Source: DTU024 sp964518875
GTDB lineage: Bacteria; Bacillota; Clostridia; Christensenellales; Aristaeellaceae
NCBI GenBank assembly: GCA_964518875.1
Contig: CAZFHI010000006.1
Coordinates: forward strand, 27,423-91,422
Reading direction: 5' to 3'
Length of the DNA: 64,000 bases
Shown here: positions 52,601 to 61,256 of the stretch, in pieces
How positions within the stretch are numbered: position 1 is the first letter of the stretch
Layout of the letters: each line of letters starts with the position of its first letter
Notes under the pieces: model-generated
What the model was told of the DNA's origin: nothing
Database searches by the model: none
The model's input: the letters and a program-made list of their open reading frames with translations, nothing else
Translations under genes and position numbers: made by a program

Positions 52601-52885
52601 TTATTCTACAACAGCTAAAATGTCGCTCTGTCTTACTATGATATATTCTTCGTCGTTAAGCTTTACTTCGGTTCCGGCGTACTTTGAGTATATTACCTTC
52701 TGGCCGACGCTTACGTGCATCGTTATATCCTTGCCGTCCACGTTTCCGCCGGGGCCTACCGCTATAACTTCAGCCATCTGGGGCTTTTCCTTTGCAGCTC
52801 CCGTTAATATGATGCCGCTCTTGGTGGTTTCTTCCACTTCGGCGTTTTTGATGACGACTCTGTCGCCTAATGGTTTAATGGTCAT
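52601..52885 (-). CDS. groES: Co-chaperonin GroES
   Basis: The 10-kDa lid of the GroEL cage. The 94 residues are a typical length. It starts IKPLGDRVVIKNAEVEE, has the mobile loop ETTKSGIILTGAAKEKP (residues 17-33), and ends with VKLNDEEYIIVRQSDILAVVE. AGGAGG lies before the ATG. It is the first gene of the groES-groEL operon. Confidence 0.98.
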   Translation of the reverse strand: MTIKPLGDRVVIKNAEVEETTKSGIILTGAAKEKPQMAEVIAVGPGGNVDGKDITMHVSVGQKVIYSKYAGTEVKLNDEEYIIVRQSDILAVVE

Positions 52886-52913
52886 GTTTTACCTCCTGAT
52901 TATCTTCCTTTTG

Positions 52914-52940
52914 TTAGCACTCTACCTTTTTGAGTGCTAA
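52914..52940 (-). promoter_or_regulatory. CIRCE operator of groES-groEL
   Basis: TTAGCACTC, nine bases, GAGTGCTAA: a perfect HrcA site. It lies between the promoter and the groES ribosome site, so HrcA represses the operon until heat stress. Confidence 0.97.
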
Positions 52941-52952
52941 CCGACAATGCGT

Positions 52953-52981
52953 ACTATATCGTATTACGCTTAAAATAGCAA
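52953..52981 (-). promoter_or_regulatory. groES-groEL promoter
   Basis: On the minus strand TTGCTA (52976-52981), 17 bp, TATAGT (52953-52958), just upstream of CIRCE. Confidence 0.75.
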
Positions 52982-53102
52982 GCATAGTTTTTGCCTTTAC
53001 GCTCCGTTTATGTGCTGTATTCTAATAAATGCTCCAAAATACTCAAAAATACTCTCTTTTTCTAAAAAAATAATATTTTTAAACTCAGAGCGATTCTGAA
53101 CA

Positions 53103-53129
53103 TAAAAATGAGCCGCTTGAGAGCGGCTC
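53103..53129 (-). terminator. Terminator downstream of the peroxiredoxin gene
   Basis: GAGCCGC/GCGGCTC, a 7-bp stem with a 6-nt loop, followed by ATTTTTA on the minus strand. It lies about 290 bp past the peroxiredoxin stop, just upstream of the groES promoter. Confidence 0.7.
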
Positions 53130-53416
53130 ACCGGCGGGAGGCTCCGCCTGATAGGAGTCGTTTAAAGTCTTAAAAGGATTTTACGGCTTAATCCTGTAGG
53201 ACAATAAACACACGTTATGAAAATCCAGCGCTTTTTACGCTTAAGATTATCGGCAAAGCGCCTGTTGCCGCCTTGCCGGGGCTGGCCGCTTACGCTCAAG
53301 CGGCGGAAAATGAGAGGAATACGCCGCCGCTCAAGTCTATGGGCCATAGAGTTTTTTATTGCGCTAAGAAGTTCCGCCCCAAAAGCTTCTTCTTTATCTG
53401 CAACTTAAAGTATGTT
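53130..53416. other. Intergenic stretch with GC-rich dyads, no gene recognised
   Basis: It contains a GGCGG...CCGCC hairpin next to the terminator, and CCGCTT...AAGCGG near 53290. Short open frames on both strands lack ribosome sites and homology. Possibly a long 3' untranslated region of the peroxiredoxin mRNA. Confidence 0.4.
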
Positions 53417-54115
53417 TTATTTATCCTTCCTGAAGCACAGGAACCAGTCCAGGCAGTACTTGCCGTCTTCCTTTTGCTCGACCGCGTCTTTTGCGGCTCC
53501 GCAGGTTCCTGGCACAGGCAGTATCACGTCGTCCCCGGGGCGCCAGTCCGCAGGGGTGGCTACGCTTTCCTTATCCGCTTTCTGAAGCGCCATCACTATG
53601 CGCTTGATTTCATCAAAGTTCCTTCCTGTGGACGCCGGGTAGTATAGTATGGTTCTCACTACGCCCTTGTCGTCTATTATAAACACTGCGCGCACGGCGC
53701 TTGTCGTTGAACCCGTAGACGGGTGTATCATTCCGTATTTGTGCGCTACTTCCATGCTTACGTCGTCTATAAGCGGGAACTTTACTTCAGGCTTCTTGAT
53801 GTCCTTCCATTCAAGCTCGTTTATGCGGCGCAGCCACGCTATGTGGGAATGTATAGAGTCCACTGAAAGGCCTATTAGCTGCACGTTCAGCTTTTCAAAC
53901 TCGTCCTGCATGGACGCGAACGTCATAAATTCGGTGGTGCATACGGGCGTAAAGTCCGCCGGGTGCGAAAACAGTATTACCCATTTGCCCTTAAAGTCCT
54001 GCGGAAAGTTTATAGGCCCCTGGGTCGTATTCGCTTTGAACGCCGGCGCCTTGTCGCCTATCAGAGGAAGTGTGTTAACCTGATTTAAATCGTTTGCGTT
54101 ATTGATGTTTTCCAT
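53417..54115 (-). CDS. Peroxiredoxin, Prx6/AhpC-TSA type
   Basis: A 232-residue cytosolic thiol peroxidase. The peroxidatic cysteine is in FSHPADFTPVCTTEF near residue 57 (PxxxTxxC). The C-terminal extension PADWRPGDDVILPVP, with cysteines in GTCGAAKDAV and YCLDWFLCF, is typical of Prx6-subfamily enzymes of archaea and anaerobes, where extra cysteines help resolve the sulfenic acid. AGGAGG lies before the ATG. It stands between groES and htpG but has no CIRCE of its own. Confidence 0.9.
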   Translation of the reverse strand: MENINNANDLNQVNTLPLIGDKAPAFKANTTQGPINFPQDFKGKWVILFSHPADFTPVCTTEFMTFASMQDEFEKLNVQLIGLSVDSIHSHIAWLRRINELEWKDIKKPEVKFPLIDDVSMEVAHKYGMIHPSTGSTTSAVRAVFIIDDKGVVRTILYYPASTGRNFDEIKRIVMALQKADKESVATPADWRPGDDVILPVPGTCGAAKDAVEQKEDGKYCLDWFLCFRKDK

Positions 54116-54241
54116 AAAATCCTCCTTAAAAAATTTTCTTTCGGGCTTTTAACCCTGTAATATAGTTTACCACGCCAAGATTGAGTTAAACAAGTTAACA
54201 TTAAAATAACGCAAACAAAAAAACATATTGGCCGCATATCT

Positions 54242-54268
54242 TTAGCACTCAAATAATAAGAGTGCTAA
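54242..54268 (+). promoter_or_regulatory. CIRCE operator upstream of htpG
   Basis: A second perfect TTAGCACTC-N9-GAGTGCTAA site, six bases upstream of the htpG -35 box. Confidence 0.95.
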
Positions 54269-54274
54269 AAAAGC

Positions 54275-54303
54275 TTGTATTATTCTTTTTGCTCTGATAT
54301 AAT
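54275..54303 (+). promoter_or_regulatory. htpG promoter
   Basis: TTGTAT (54275-54280), 17 bp, TATAAT (54298-54303), about 41 bp before the TTG start. Confidence 0.8.
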
Positions 54304-54343
54304 AGTTCCGAACGCACTGACGTTAAACAAGGAGGAACGTAAT

Positions 54344-56431
54344 TTGGACGAGATTAAAAAGGGCAGTATTTCCGTAGAAGCCGCGAATATTATGCCCGTA
54401 ATAAAAAAATGGCTCTATTCGGATAAAGATATATTTATTAGAGAGATGGTGTCAAACGCCGCGGACGCCATTACAAAATACAAGCTCGTAAATTCAAACA
54501 GCGGCGAGGAGCTATGCATAAGAGTAACCGTGGACAAAAAGAACGGCAATCTCATTTTTTCAGACAACGGCATAGGCATGACGGCTGAAGAATTAGACAA
54601 GTACATAAACCAGGTGGCGTTTTCCGGGGCGCAGGAGTTTGTAAAGTCCTACTCGGGCGGCGAGGACGCTGGCATAATAGGCCACTTCGGCTTAGGCTTT
54701 TATTCCGCTTTCATGGCGGCGGATAAGGTTACGATAGACACGCTTTCATATAAAGAAAATTCAGAACCTGTTCTTTGGACGAGCGCCGACGGCATGTCCT
54801 ACACTATGGAAAAAAGCGAAAAGGACGCGCGCGGCACCACCATAACCCTTCATATAATGGAAGAGGAAAAGGAGTTTTTAGACGGCTTCCGCGTGCGCGA
54901 CGTATTGGACAAGTACTGCGCGTTTATGCCGGTGCCCATTTATTTCAGGGATATTGAGGCTGAGGAGCAGGAAAAAGAGGACGAAAAAAAGCGCAGGGAA
55001 GAGCACGACAAAAAGGCGGAGGAAGCCTTGAAGAAAGGCGAGACGCCGCCCGTATTCGAAGAAAAAAAGCAGGAGGAGCCCTCTCCCATAAACGACGTGC
55101 ACCCGCTGTGGTTTAAAAACCCGAGGGACGCTTCCGACGAAGAATACATAGAAACCTACCAGAAGCTTTTTAAAACGTACGAAAAGCCGCTTTTCTGGAT
55201 ACACTTGAACGTGGACTATCCTTTTAACTTGAAGGGCATACTGTATTTCCCGCACATCAGAAGAGATTTTTCAGGGCAGGAAGGCGAAATAAAGCTTTAC
55301 AACAGGCAGGTGTTCGTGGCGGACAACATAAAGGAAATAGTGCCGGAATTTTTAATGGTGCTCAAGGGCGTTATAGACTGCCCGGATCTTCCCTTAAACG
55401 TGAGCCGCAGCTTCCTGCAAAACGACAGGCAGGTGCGCCAGATAAGCCGCCACATAGCTAAAAAGACTGCGGACAAGCTGAACGGCCTGTTCAATACGGA
55501 CAGGAAGTCCTACGAAAAATACTGGGACGACATAAACCCCTTCCTTAAGTACGGCTGCATACGCGACAAAAACTTTTTCGATTCCATAAAAGACAGCCTG
55601 CTGCTTAAAACAACCAATAACGAATACTTCACGTTCGAGGAATACCGGAGCCGCAACGAGGGCAAGGCCGGGGACAAAATTTATTACACGGTGGACCCGG
55701 CGCGTCAGGCCGTAAGCGTGAGCCAGTACACGGATAAAAATATAGACGTTGTGTTCATGGATTCCCTTATAGACAACAACTTTATGTCCTTCCTGGAATA
55801 TTCCGACAACGACGGGCCGAAGTTCCTGCGCGTGGACGCGGACATAGAGGGCATAAAGCATGAAGGCGAGGACGACAGCAATATTTCCCAGGAGGAAATG
55901 CAGAGCCTCGTGCGCAAGGCGCTAGACAATAACGAGCTTGAAGTTAAAATTACGGCGCTTGAAGACAAGAACCTTTCAGCCTTCATAACGGAGGACGAGC
56001 ACATGCGCCGCTTCAAGGAATTAAGCGCGCTTTACGGCCAGCAGGCCATGGCGCCGGACAAGCACGTTCTGGTGCTTAACTCCAGAAGCGAAGTCGTGCG
56101 GGCGATAGCCAAAATGCAGGATAAGACAAGGCAGAGCCTTCTTATAGAGCAGGTGTACGATTTGGCGAGGCTTTCTTCAGAGCCGCTTGAAGCGGACGAC
56201 CTGCAGAACTTCCTGAAAAGAAGCCAGACGCTGTTAGCCGACGCCGCGGGCATTTCGATTAATGAAAACGAAAAGGACGGCGGCGCAAAAATAAGCGATG
56301 AGGAAAAAAACAGCGGGGCTTTAGAAAAAGACGAGGCTGCCGGGCAAGAAAGCAAAAAAACAAAGGAAGACGCTGAACAAACAAACGAAAAAGCAAAGGA
56401 AGAAACTCAGCAAGACAACCAAAACAAATAA
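54344..56431 (+). CDS. htpG: HSP90-family chaperone HtpG
   Basis: A 695-residue HSP90 chaperone that remodels client proteins with ATP. The N-terminal GHKL ATPase shows NAADAITKYK near residue 33, SDNGIGMT near 75 and GHFGLGFYSAFM near 112; the middle domain has NVSRSFLQNDRQVR near 350 with the catalytic arginine region. An acidic, Lys/Glu-rich insert (residues about 205-250) and a charged, probably disordered C-terminal tail extend it beyond the usual 620-640. The start is TTG at 54344 with GGAGG eight bases upstream; the longer frame to 54275 would include the promoter. CIRCE upstream puts it under HrcA. Confidence 0.95.
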   Translation: MDEIKKGSISVEAANIMPVIKKWLYSDKDIFIREMVSNAADAITKYKLVNSNSGEELCIRVTVDKKNGNLIFSDNGIGMTAEELDKYINQVAFSGAQEFVKSYSGGEDAGIIGHFGLGFYSAFMAADKVTIDTLSYKENSEPVLWTSADGMSYTMEKSEKDARGTTITLHIMEEEKEFLDGFRVRDVLDKYCAFMPVPIYFRDIEAEEQEKEDEKKRREEHDKKAEEALKKGETPPVFEEKKQEEPSPINDVHPLWFKNPRDASDEEYIETYQKLFKTYEKPLFWIHLNVDYPFNLKGILYFPHIRRDFSGQEGEIKLYNRQVFVADNIKEIVPEFLMVLKGVIDCPDLPLNVSRSFLQNDRQVRQISRHIAKKTADKLNGLFNTDRKSYEKYWDDINPFLKYGCIRDKNFFDSIKDSLLLKTTNNEYFTFEEYRSRNEGKAGDKIYYTVDPARQAVSVSQYTDKNIDVVFMDSLIDNNFMSFLEYSDNDGPKFLRVDADIEGIKHEGEDDSNISQEEMQSLVRKALDNNELEVKITALEDKNLSAFITEDEHMRRFKELSALYGQQAMAPDKHVLVLNSRSEVVRAIAKMQDKTRQSLLIEQVYDLARLSSEPLEADDLQNFLKRSQTLLADAAGISINENEKDGGAKISDEEKNSGALEKDEAAGQESKKTKEDAEQTNEKAKEETQQDNQNK

Positions 56432-56502
56432 CGCTTGTTTTCAAGCAGCGCAAACGTTCGTTCAAAACAAACGTTTCGCGGCGCATAACGCATAACTATA
56501 TG

Positions 56503-56545
56503 CCGCCGCGCCAAGGCATTAACGCCCGGCGCGGCGGTATTTTTT
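56503..56545 (+). terminator. Intrinsic terminator of htpG
   Basis: CCGCCGCGCC/GGCGCGGCGG, a 10-bp perfect stem, 15-nt loop, then TATTTTTT. Confidence 0.9.
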
Positions 56546-56599
56546 CCTGTTTATTGCAAAACCGTTAAAATTCGTATAAAATGAGCGCGAGGGGGCTGT

Positions 56600-56980
56600 A
56601 TGGAAAAAAAATTTGAGCGCAGGGAAAAGCGCGCGAAGCGCCGCGCCAGGCGGAAAGCCATGCGCGTTCCCGCGGTGTTGGTAATAGCCGTGTGCTTTGT
56701 GCTGCTGTCGCTTACCGTTATGGTTAACAAGCGTCTCGACGCTAAAATATCGGAGCAGGAGCTAAGGCTTAAGGAAGTGCAGTACCAGACGGAAATGCAG
56801 AACATTCACGCGAACAAACTGCGCGAGCAGCTTGAGCTTGCTAAAAACGACAGCTATATAGCGAACGTCGCCCGCACGGAGTACGGCTTTCTCGCGGACG
56901 GGGAGATACGCTTCGTAATAACAAACCCCAACGCCTTGTGGGGCCCCGAAGGCCCTCCCGAGGAATTTAAGAACAAATGA
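56600..56980 (+). CDS. Septum formation initiator, DivIC/FtsB-like
   Basis: A 126-residue bitopic membrane protein. It has a very basic cytosolic N-terminus (KKFERREKRAKRRARRK), one transmembrane helix (VPAVLVIAVCFVLLSLTVMV, residues 23-42), a coiled coil (ISEQELRLKEVQYQTEMQ), and the DivIC/FtsB-type end IANVARTEYGFLADGEIRFV. It is a structural part of the divisome. The Pro-rich tail is not characteristic. It overlaps the next gene by four bases (ATGA). DivIC versus FtsL-type naming is not certain. Confidence 0.82.
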   Translation: MEKKFERREKRAKRRARRKAMRVPAVLVIAVCFVLLSLTVMVNKRLDAKISEQELRLKEVQYQTEMQNIHANKLREQLELAKNDSYIANVARTEYGFLADGEIRFVITNPNALWGPEGPPEEFKNK

Positions 56981-57882
56981 AAGCGGCTATAATAATAGGG
57001 TCAAACTCCCTGCGCATGCTGCTTGAAGAGCCAGACGACCGCTTAAAACAGCGCGGCAAAAGCAGGCGTTTCAGGCAGCCAGCAGCTCTTTTCGCGGGGC
57101 TTGACGAAAAAAACCGAATAAATAAGCAGGACGCGTTTAAGCTCGCGGAATACATAAACGCGTTTATTAAAACGGCCGCAGGTTCCGGGGCGGACGCGTT
57201 TTTTTTAGGCGCTACGAGCGCCATGCGCGACGCGGAAAACAGGGAAGAAGTTTGCGCTTACGTTAAAAAGACTACGGGCCTTACTGTAAATATATTGACT
57301 GGAAAAAGCGAAGCGGCGCTTTCTTTTCTTGGCGCCTCTGAAGGGCCGTTCAAATGCGGCGTCGTCGACATAGGCGGAGGCTCCACTGAAATAGCCACTG
57401 GAAAAAACGGCGTTATAGAAAAAAGCGCGAGCTTCCAGATGGGCGCCGCGCGGCTTTTTAAAAAAATAAGCATAAACTCTGAAAAAGACATAGATCCCGC
57501 CGTAAACGAAGCGCTGAAGGCTTTTTATGGCGCGCCTTTCAGCGCCGGCCATTGGTACATAGCGGGAGGAACGGCGGTTATTTTAGCGCACGTGCTGCGG
57601 CGGGAGGAATATTCATTATCGCTTGACGACACCGTGATAAACTTTGACGACGCTGAAAAAATACTTGTAAAGCTGTCTAACACAAGCCGCCTTTTAAGAA
57701 GCGGCATAAAGGGCGTGCCAAAGGGCAGGGAGGACATCCTGCCAACAGGCGCCGCGGTGCTGCTCGCCCTTATGCAAAAGTACAATATAAATTCGCTTAC
57801 CGCAACGGAGCGCGGCAACCTTGACGGCGCTATAAAGGCCGGCGCCATGGGAAAGCTTAATTTTGAAGCCTTGAACATATAA
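56977..57882 (+). CDS. Ppx/GppA family phosphatase
   Basis: A 301-residue cytosolic protein of the exopolyphosphatase/pppGpp phosphatase family. The first phosphate loop is AAIIIGSNSLRMLL (normally DIGSNS; here the preceding residue is Ile instead of Asp), FLGATSAMRDAENRE near 75 is the A-R pattern, the second loop is GVVDIGGGSTEIATG near 130, and YIAGGTAVILA near 190. The C-terminal domain is missing, as in short Ppx1-type members. It degrades polyphosphate or hydrolyses the stringent-response nucleotide. It is translationally coupled to the DivIC-like gene. Confidence 0.87.
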   Translation: MKAAIIIGSNSLRMLLEEPDDRLKQRGKSRRFRQPAALFAGLDEKNRINKQDAFKLAEYINAFIKTAAGSGADAFFLGATSAMRDAENREEVCAYVKKTTGLTVNILTGKSEAALSFLGASEGPFKCGVVDIGGGSTEIATGKNGVIEKSASFQMGAARLFKKISINSEKDIDPAVNEALKAFYGAPFSAGHWYIAGGTAVILAHVLRREEYSLSLDDTVINFDDAEKILVKLSNTSRLLRSGIKGVPKGREDILPTGAAVLLALMQKYNINSLTATERGNLDGAIKAGAMGKLNFEALNI

Positions 57883-57906
57883 AACGCGTTTAAAGGCAGA
57901 GCGGAA

Positions 57907-58062
57907 TATTGGTATAAAGCTTTGCTCAATATAAAAGCTTTGCGGAATAAAAAGCTTTGCTCAATATAAAAGTTTTACGAAGTATAAAAACTTTGCTCAA
58001 TATAAAAGCTTTGTGGAATATAAATCTTTGATAAATATATAACCTTACCGAATATAAAGCTC
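57907..58062. repeat. Degenerate ~20-bp AT-rich tandem repeats
   Basis: About eight imperfect copies of AATATAAAAGCTTTGC-like units (variants with CTCAATATAAAA and GCGGAATAAAA) in a row, just before a strong terminator. No coding potential. Confidence 0.75.
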
Positions 58063-58063
58063 A

Positions 58064-58105
58064 ATAACAATCCCCCCGGTATTTTATTCCCGGGGGGATT
58101 GTTAT
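58064..58105. terminator. Strong hairpin between convergent genes, likely bidirectional terminator
   Basis: A perfect 16-bp stem (ATAACAATCCCCCCGG and its complement) around a 10-nt loop. It lies between the Ppx gene and the oppositely oriented ABC operon end. There is no long U-tract outside the stem, but AT pairs at its base may serve. Confidence 0.75.
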
Positions 58106-58130
58106 ATTTAAGGCGCGCTGATTTTTAATT

Positions 58131-58889
58131 TTACCTTTGGGTCCTGTCTTGTTTTAAGCCTATAAAAAGCATGGCTACGCTCAGAAGCGCGAAAAATATA
58201 AGGGACTGTACGAGCGGGGCCATGTTCGTTTCCTCATAGAAAAGGCTTCCCAGCGTTCCGCTTACGTGGTAGAACGGGAATATGCCGGATATTACCTTCA
58301 AGGCTTTTGGGAAGTTCTCCTGCTGCATGCCTAAGCCGCCGCCCATAAAAAGGAACAGGAAATATATGCCCATGGCTATGCCGCCCGTGGCGTCGTAGCG
58401 TCTTATAAGAAGCCCCAGGCTGTGCGCGAGCATGAAAAGCGATATGGAAAGCGCAAAAAATACCGCTATTGATATGGCGACGGCGCCGGCGGACGGAACC
58501 GGCACTTCAAAGCTTAAAAAGAAGCCTAAGCAGAATATTATAAGCGCTATTACGCTTACTATAAGCACGGCCTGCAGCCTGCAGGATATCTGCGTGGATT
58601 CCTTTATGCCAAACAGCCTGAACCTGAGCGGTATCTCCTTTTCCACTTCGTAGCCGTAGCTGTAGCTGTGCGCGAGAAACACGCAGCAAAGCGGTATGTA
58701 CATTGAAAACGCGAAGAATATCTTTATATGCACGTAGGGCAGTATTTCCTGCGGAACTTCTGTAAGCGCGTTCCTCACGACAAGCTGGCTTATTAAAGTA
58801 GGGAATATGAGGCCGAAAAACGGCACGTACCAGTTCCTCATCTGAGATTTCAATTCATATTTAAGCAGCTTAGCGTTAAACAGCTTCAT
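58131..58889 (-). CDS. ABC transporter permease (ABC-2 type)
   Basis: A 252-residue membrane protein with about six helices (FGLIFPTLISQLV, FAFSMYIPLCCVFLAHSY, VSVIALIIFCLGFFLSF and others), typical of ABC-2 type exporters. It overlaps the ATPase gene by 14 bases and has GGAGG as ribosome site. It is the last gene of the operon RR-HK-ATPase-permease, so transport is probably switched on by that two-component system. Substrates of such modules are often antimicrobial peptides or lipids; here unknown. Confidence 0.82.
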   Translation of the reverse strand: MKLFNAKLLKYELKSQMRNWYVPFFGLIFPTLISQLVVRNALTEVPQEILPYVHIKIFFAFSMYIPLCCVFLAHSYSYGYEVEKEIPLRFRLFGIKESTQISCRLQAVLIVSVIALIIFCLGFFLSFEVPVPSAGAVAISIAVFFALSISLFMLAHSLGLLIRRYDATGGIAMGIYFLFLFMGGGLGMQQENFPKALKVISGIFPFYHVSGTLGSLFYEETNMAPLVQSLIFFALLSVAMLFIGLKQDRTQR

Positions 58890-59766
58890 TGTTTTCCTCC
58901 CATCTTTCTTTCGCGTTTGTATACAGCATTTCTATATCCTTGCTGCTGCGCTTGTAGTCCACATGGTTTTTAGCGAGCCTTTCGACTATCGCCATTTCTT
59001 CGTCATAGTCGTTGAAGCTTAAGGCTATGTCCTTTGTTACGGAGCTTATCCGTTTGAAATCCTTTACAAGACCTATGTTTTTTTCATTGTTTTCGACAAG
59101 TATTACGCCGTTTCCGCAGTATTTTTTGAACAGCTCCTTTTGCCCGCCGTAGTCTATCACTTCGCCTCTGTCAAAAAGAAGCAGCTTGTTTGAAACGCTT
59201 TCAAGCTCCTCGTAGTAGTGGGTTATGTAGCATATTGTGGTGTCCTTGTCCTTGTACCACGTTTCAATAAGCTCCAGAAGCTCCTGCCGCGTTACAAAGT
59301 CAAGCCCAGTCGTAACTTCGTCAAACATTACAAGCTCGCTGTCCTGGCTTAATACGAGTATAAGCGTAAGCCTCTGCTGCTGGCCGCCGCTTAAGTGCTG
59401 GAACTTTTTATTAAGGCTGTCCTTAAAATTAAAGAACTCCACAAGCTCCATCGCCTTTTCGTGCTTTTCAACTTTGCAGCCCAGCACAGCTTCCATTATT
59501 TCTTTCGTTTTAAGCAGATTCGTGTAGCCGTTTTTCTGCATGTGCACGGCTATTTTTTTCATGGGAACGTTAAGGCTAAAATCCCCGTAGCTTTTCACCA
59601 CCTTAAGCAGCGCCTTGACAAGCGTGGTCTTGCCCGCGCCGTTGTCGCCTATTATGCCGAGCCTGTCGCCACGCTCTACCGTTATCGGCCTTGTAATGTT
59701 AAGCGCCGTGTTATCGCCGTATTTAACCTTAAGGCTGTTTATGCGTATTATTTCTTCATTCTGCAT
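58876..59766 (-). CDS. ABC transporter ATP-binding protein
   Basis: A 296-residue ATPase. Walker A is IIGDNGAGKTTLVKAL near residue 38, the signature is HLSGGQQQRLTLIL near 123, Walker B is LVMFDEVTTGLD near 145, and the switch is YITHYYEEL. About 80 extra residues at the C-terminus are not part of the core domain. It overlaps the kinase gene by 19 bases and the permease gene by 14, so all four genes form one operon. Confidence 0.9.
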   Translation of the reverse strand: MQNEEIIRINSLKVKYGDNTALNITRPITVERGDRLGIIGDNGAGKTTLVKALLKVVKSYGDFSLNVPMKKIAVHMQKNGYTNLLKTKEIMEAVLGCKVEKHEKAMELVEFFNFKDSLNKKFQHLSGGQQQRLTLILVLSQDSELVMFDEVTTGLDFVTRQELLELIETWYKDKDTTICYITHYYEELESVSNKLLLFDRGEVIDYGGQKELFKKYCGNGVILVENNEKNIGLVKDFKRISSVTKDIALSFNDYDEEMAIVERLAKNHVDYKRSSKDIEMLYTNAKERWEENNEAV

Positions 59767-61256
59767 GTAAACCTTACTCCTTCCTCCGTATTTTTAAGAT
59801 CGATGTCCCAGGATAATATTTTCGAATAGCTTTTAGCTATGTAAAGCCCGAGCCCGTGGCCGTTTGAAACGGCGGAGCTTACAAAGGGCTCAAAAGCGTG
59901 CTTTATTATTTTTTCATCCACGTGTCCCTTATTGTCTATGCTGAAGCCCCAATCATAGAGGTTAATCGCAATTTCCGTGCCTTTTTCGCCGTGCGATACG
60001 GCGTTCCCCAAAGCTAACGACGCTACGCGCTCCGCTATGTCCGCCCACGTTTTTATTGTAAGATCCCCTTTTAACGTACATTTCATTTTGTTTTCTTCCA
60101 GCAGGTACTTGTTTTCTTCCAGAATGCCGTTAAACATTTCGCGCATATTTATTTCTTCCATCCTGGACTCGCTTTTTCTAAGCGGCATAAGCTCTTCAAG
60201 CATTTTGTTCATAGCGAGCATTATGTTTTTAAGCTCCGGGAGAAATTTTTCGTGGTCCGCGTACCTGCCCACTTTAGCCGTCATGCTGTCTAAAAGCATA
60301 ATCGCCGAAGCGAGCGGCGTTTTAAGCTCGTGCGAGCTCGCCCTTATGAAAAGCTCTTTCCTTTCCTTTTCAGCTCTCATGTTTTCATAGCTTTGTTTTA
60401 CTTCCTCGTGAAGTTCGTCAAGCCTTCCGGAAAGCTCCGCTATTTCATCGTTTCCCTGCATGTTAAGGCTCGTCCACGCGGAAGGATCCTGCCTTTTAAG
60501 CATCATGCTGTGCTGCTGCAAAGCTATTACGGGGTCTATTATGCTTTTTGAAATTATCCTGCTTGATATGAATAATATAATTAACAGCGCCAGCAGTATA
60601 GTCGGCAGCATGCTTAAAAGCATTGGCAGAATATCGTTTATTGAAGAATATACCAAAGGCACGAACGTTATTACGTATTCCCTTTCGTTTTCATCAAAAG
60701 CCATAATGCTTATGTACTCGAGGCCCTCGTCTTTTACGGACCCGTGCACTATGGACGTGCCGCCCATGTTTTTAACGCTCCATCTGCTTATGGAAAGATT
60801 ATCTGGCATTTTAAATTTTTCTTCGCCGCTTATTTCAACGCCGGATATTCTGCTTAAGTCTATATCAAAGCTCATGTTTTCAAACTTTGTGATATCCCCG
60901 TTTTTGGCGCTTTCTATGGCGCTCCTTATTTCATCAAGCTTATCCATATATCTTTGCTTTTTTAACGCGATATTCATGTTAAAAAGGCCGCTTGAAGCGT
61001 AAATCCCATATTCTTTTTTAGGCAGCACTACGCTTACTGTGTTGAATATATTTTCAGGGTTGATGTTTTTATATGTGCGCTCGCTTAAAAACCTGCTGTG
61101 CAGCTCGTAAGCGCGCTCTATGCTGTTGTTCTTTTTCTGGTCCATGTAAAGCCCAGGCATAATGCCTATAAGGTAGGCGCTTATAAATACAAGCATCGCA
61201 AGCCCCACGACGGACATATGCGCGAACAGCTTTTTGTTGAGCGAGCTATTTTTCAT
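59748..61256 (-). CDS. Membrane sensor histidine kinase
   Basis: A 502-residue two-helix kinase. The first helix is near residues 15-35; an extracellular sensor of ~190 residues follows, then a second helix (MLLSMLPTILLALLIILFI, near 210-230), a HAMP-like linker, and the dimerisation domain with the phospho-accepting histidine in ASSHELKTPLAS (His about 309). The ATP domain has N-box SLALGNAVSHG and G-boxes DNKGHV and GHGLGLYIAKSY. ATG at 61256 is used: it overlaps the regulator's end by 11 bases, and the longer frame lies within that gene. The signal is unknown. Confidence 0.9.
   Translation of the reverse strand: MKNSSLNKKLFAHMSVVGLAMLVFISAYLIGIMPGLYMDQKKNNSIERAYELHSRFLSERTYKNINPENIFNTVSVVLPKKEYGIYASSGLFNMNIALKKQRYMDKLDEIRSAIESAKNGDITKFENMSFDIDLSRISGVEISGEEKFKMPDNLSISRWSVKNMGGTSIVHGSVKDEGLEYISIMAFDENEREYVITFVPLVYSSINDILPMLLSMLPTILLALLIILFISSRIISKSIIDPVIALQQHSMMLKRQDPSAWTSLNMQGNDEIAELSGRLDELHEEVKQSYENMRAEKERKELFIRASSHELKTPLASAIMLLDSMTAKVGRYADHEKFLPELKNIMLAMNKMLEELMPLRKSESRMEEINMREMFNGILEENKYLLEENKMKCTLKGDLTIKTWADIAERVASLALGNAVSHGEKGTEIAINLYDWGFSIDNKGHVDEKIIKHAFEPFVSSAVSNGHGLGLYIAKSYSKILSWDIDLKNTEEGVRFTCRMKK

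Noticed and set aside
52008..52940. A 310-residue plus-strand frame across groEL/groES
   Set aside because: It is antisense to two certain genes and runs through the CIRCE element.
53217..53647. Arg/Leu-rich short frames between the groES promoter and the peroxiredoxin gene
   Set aside because: There are no ribosome sites or recognisable domains, and they partly overlap the peroxiredoxin gene in antisense.
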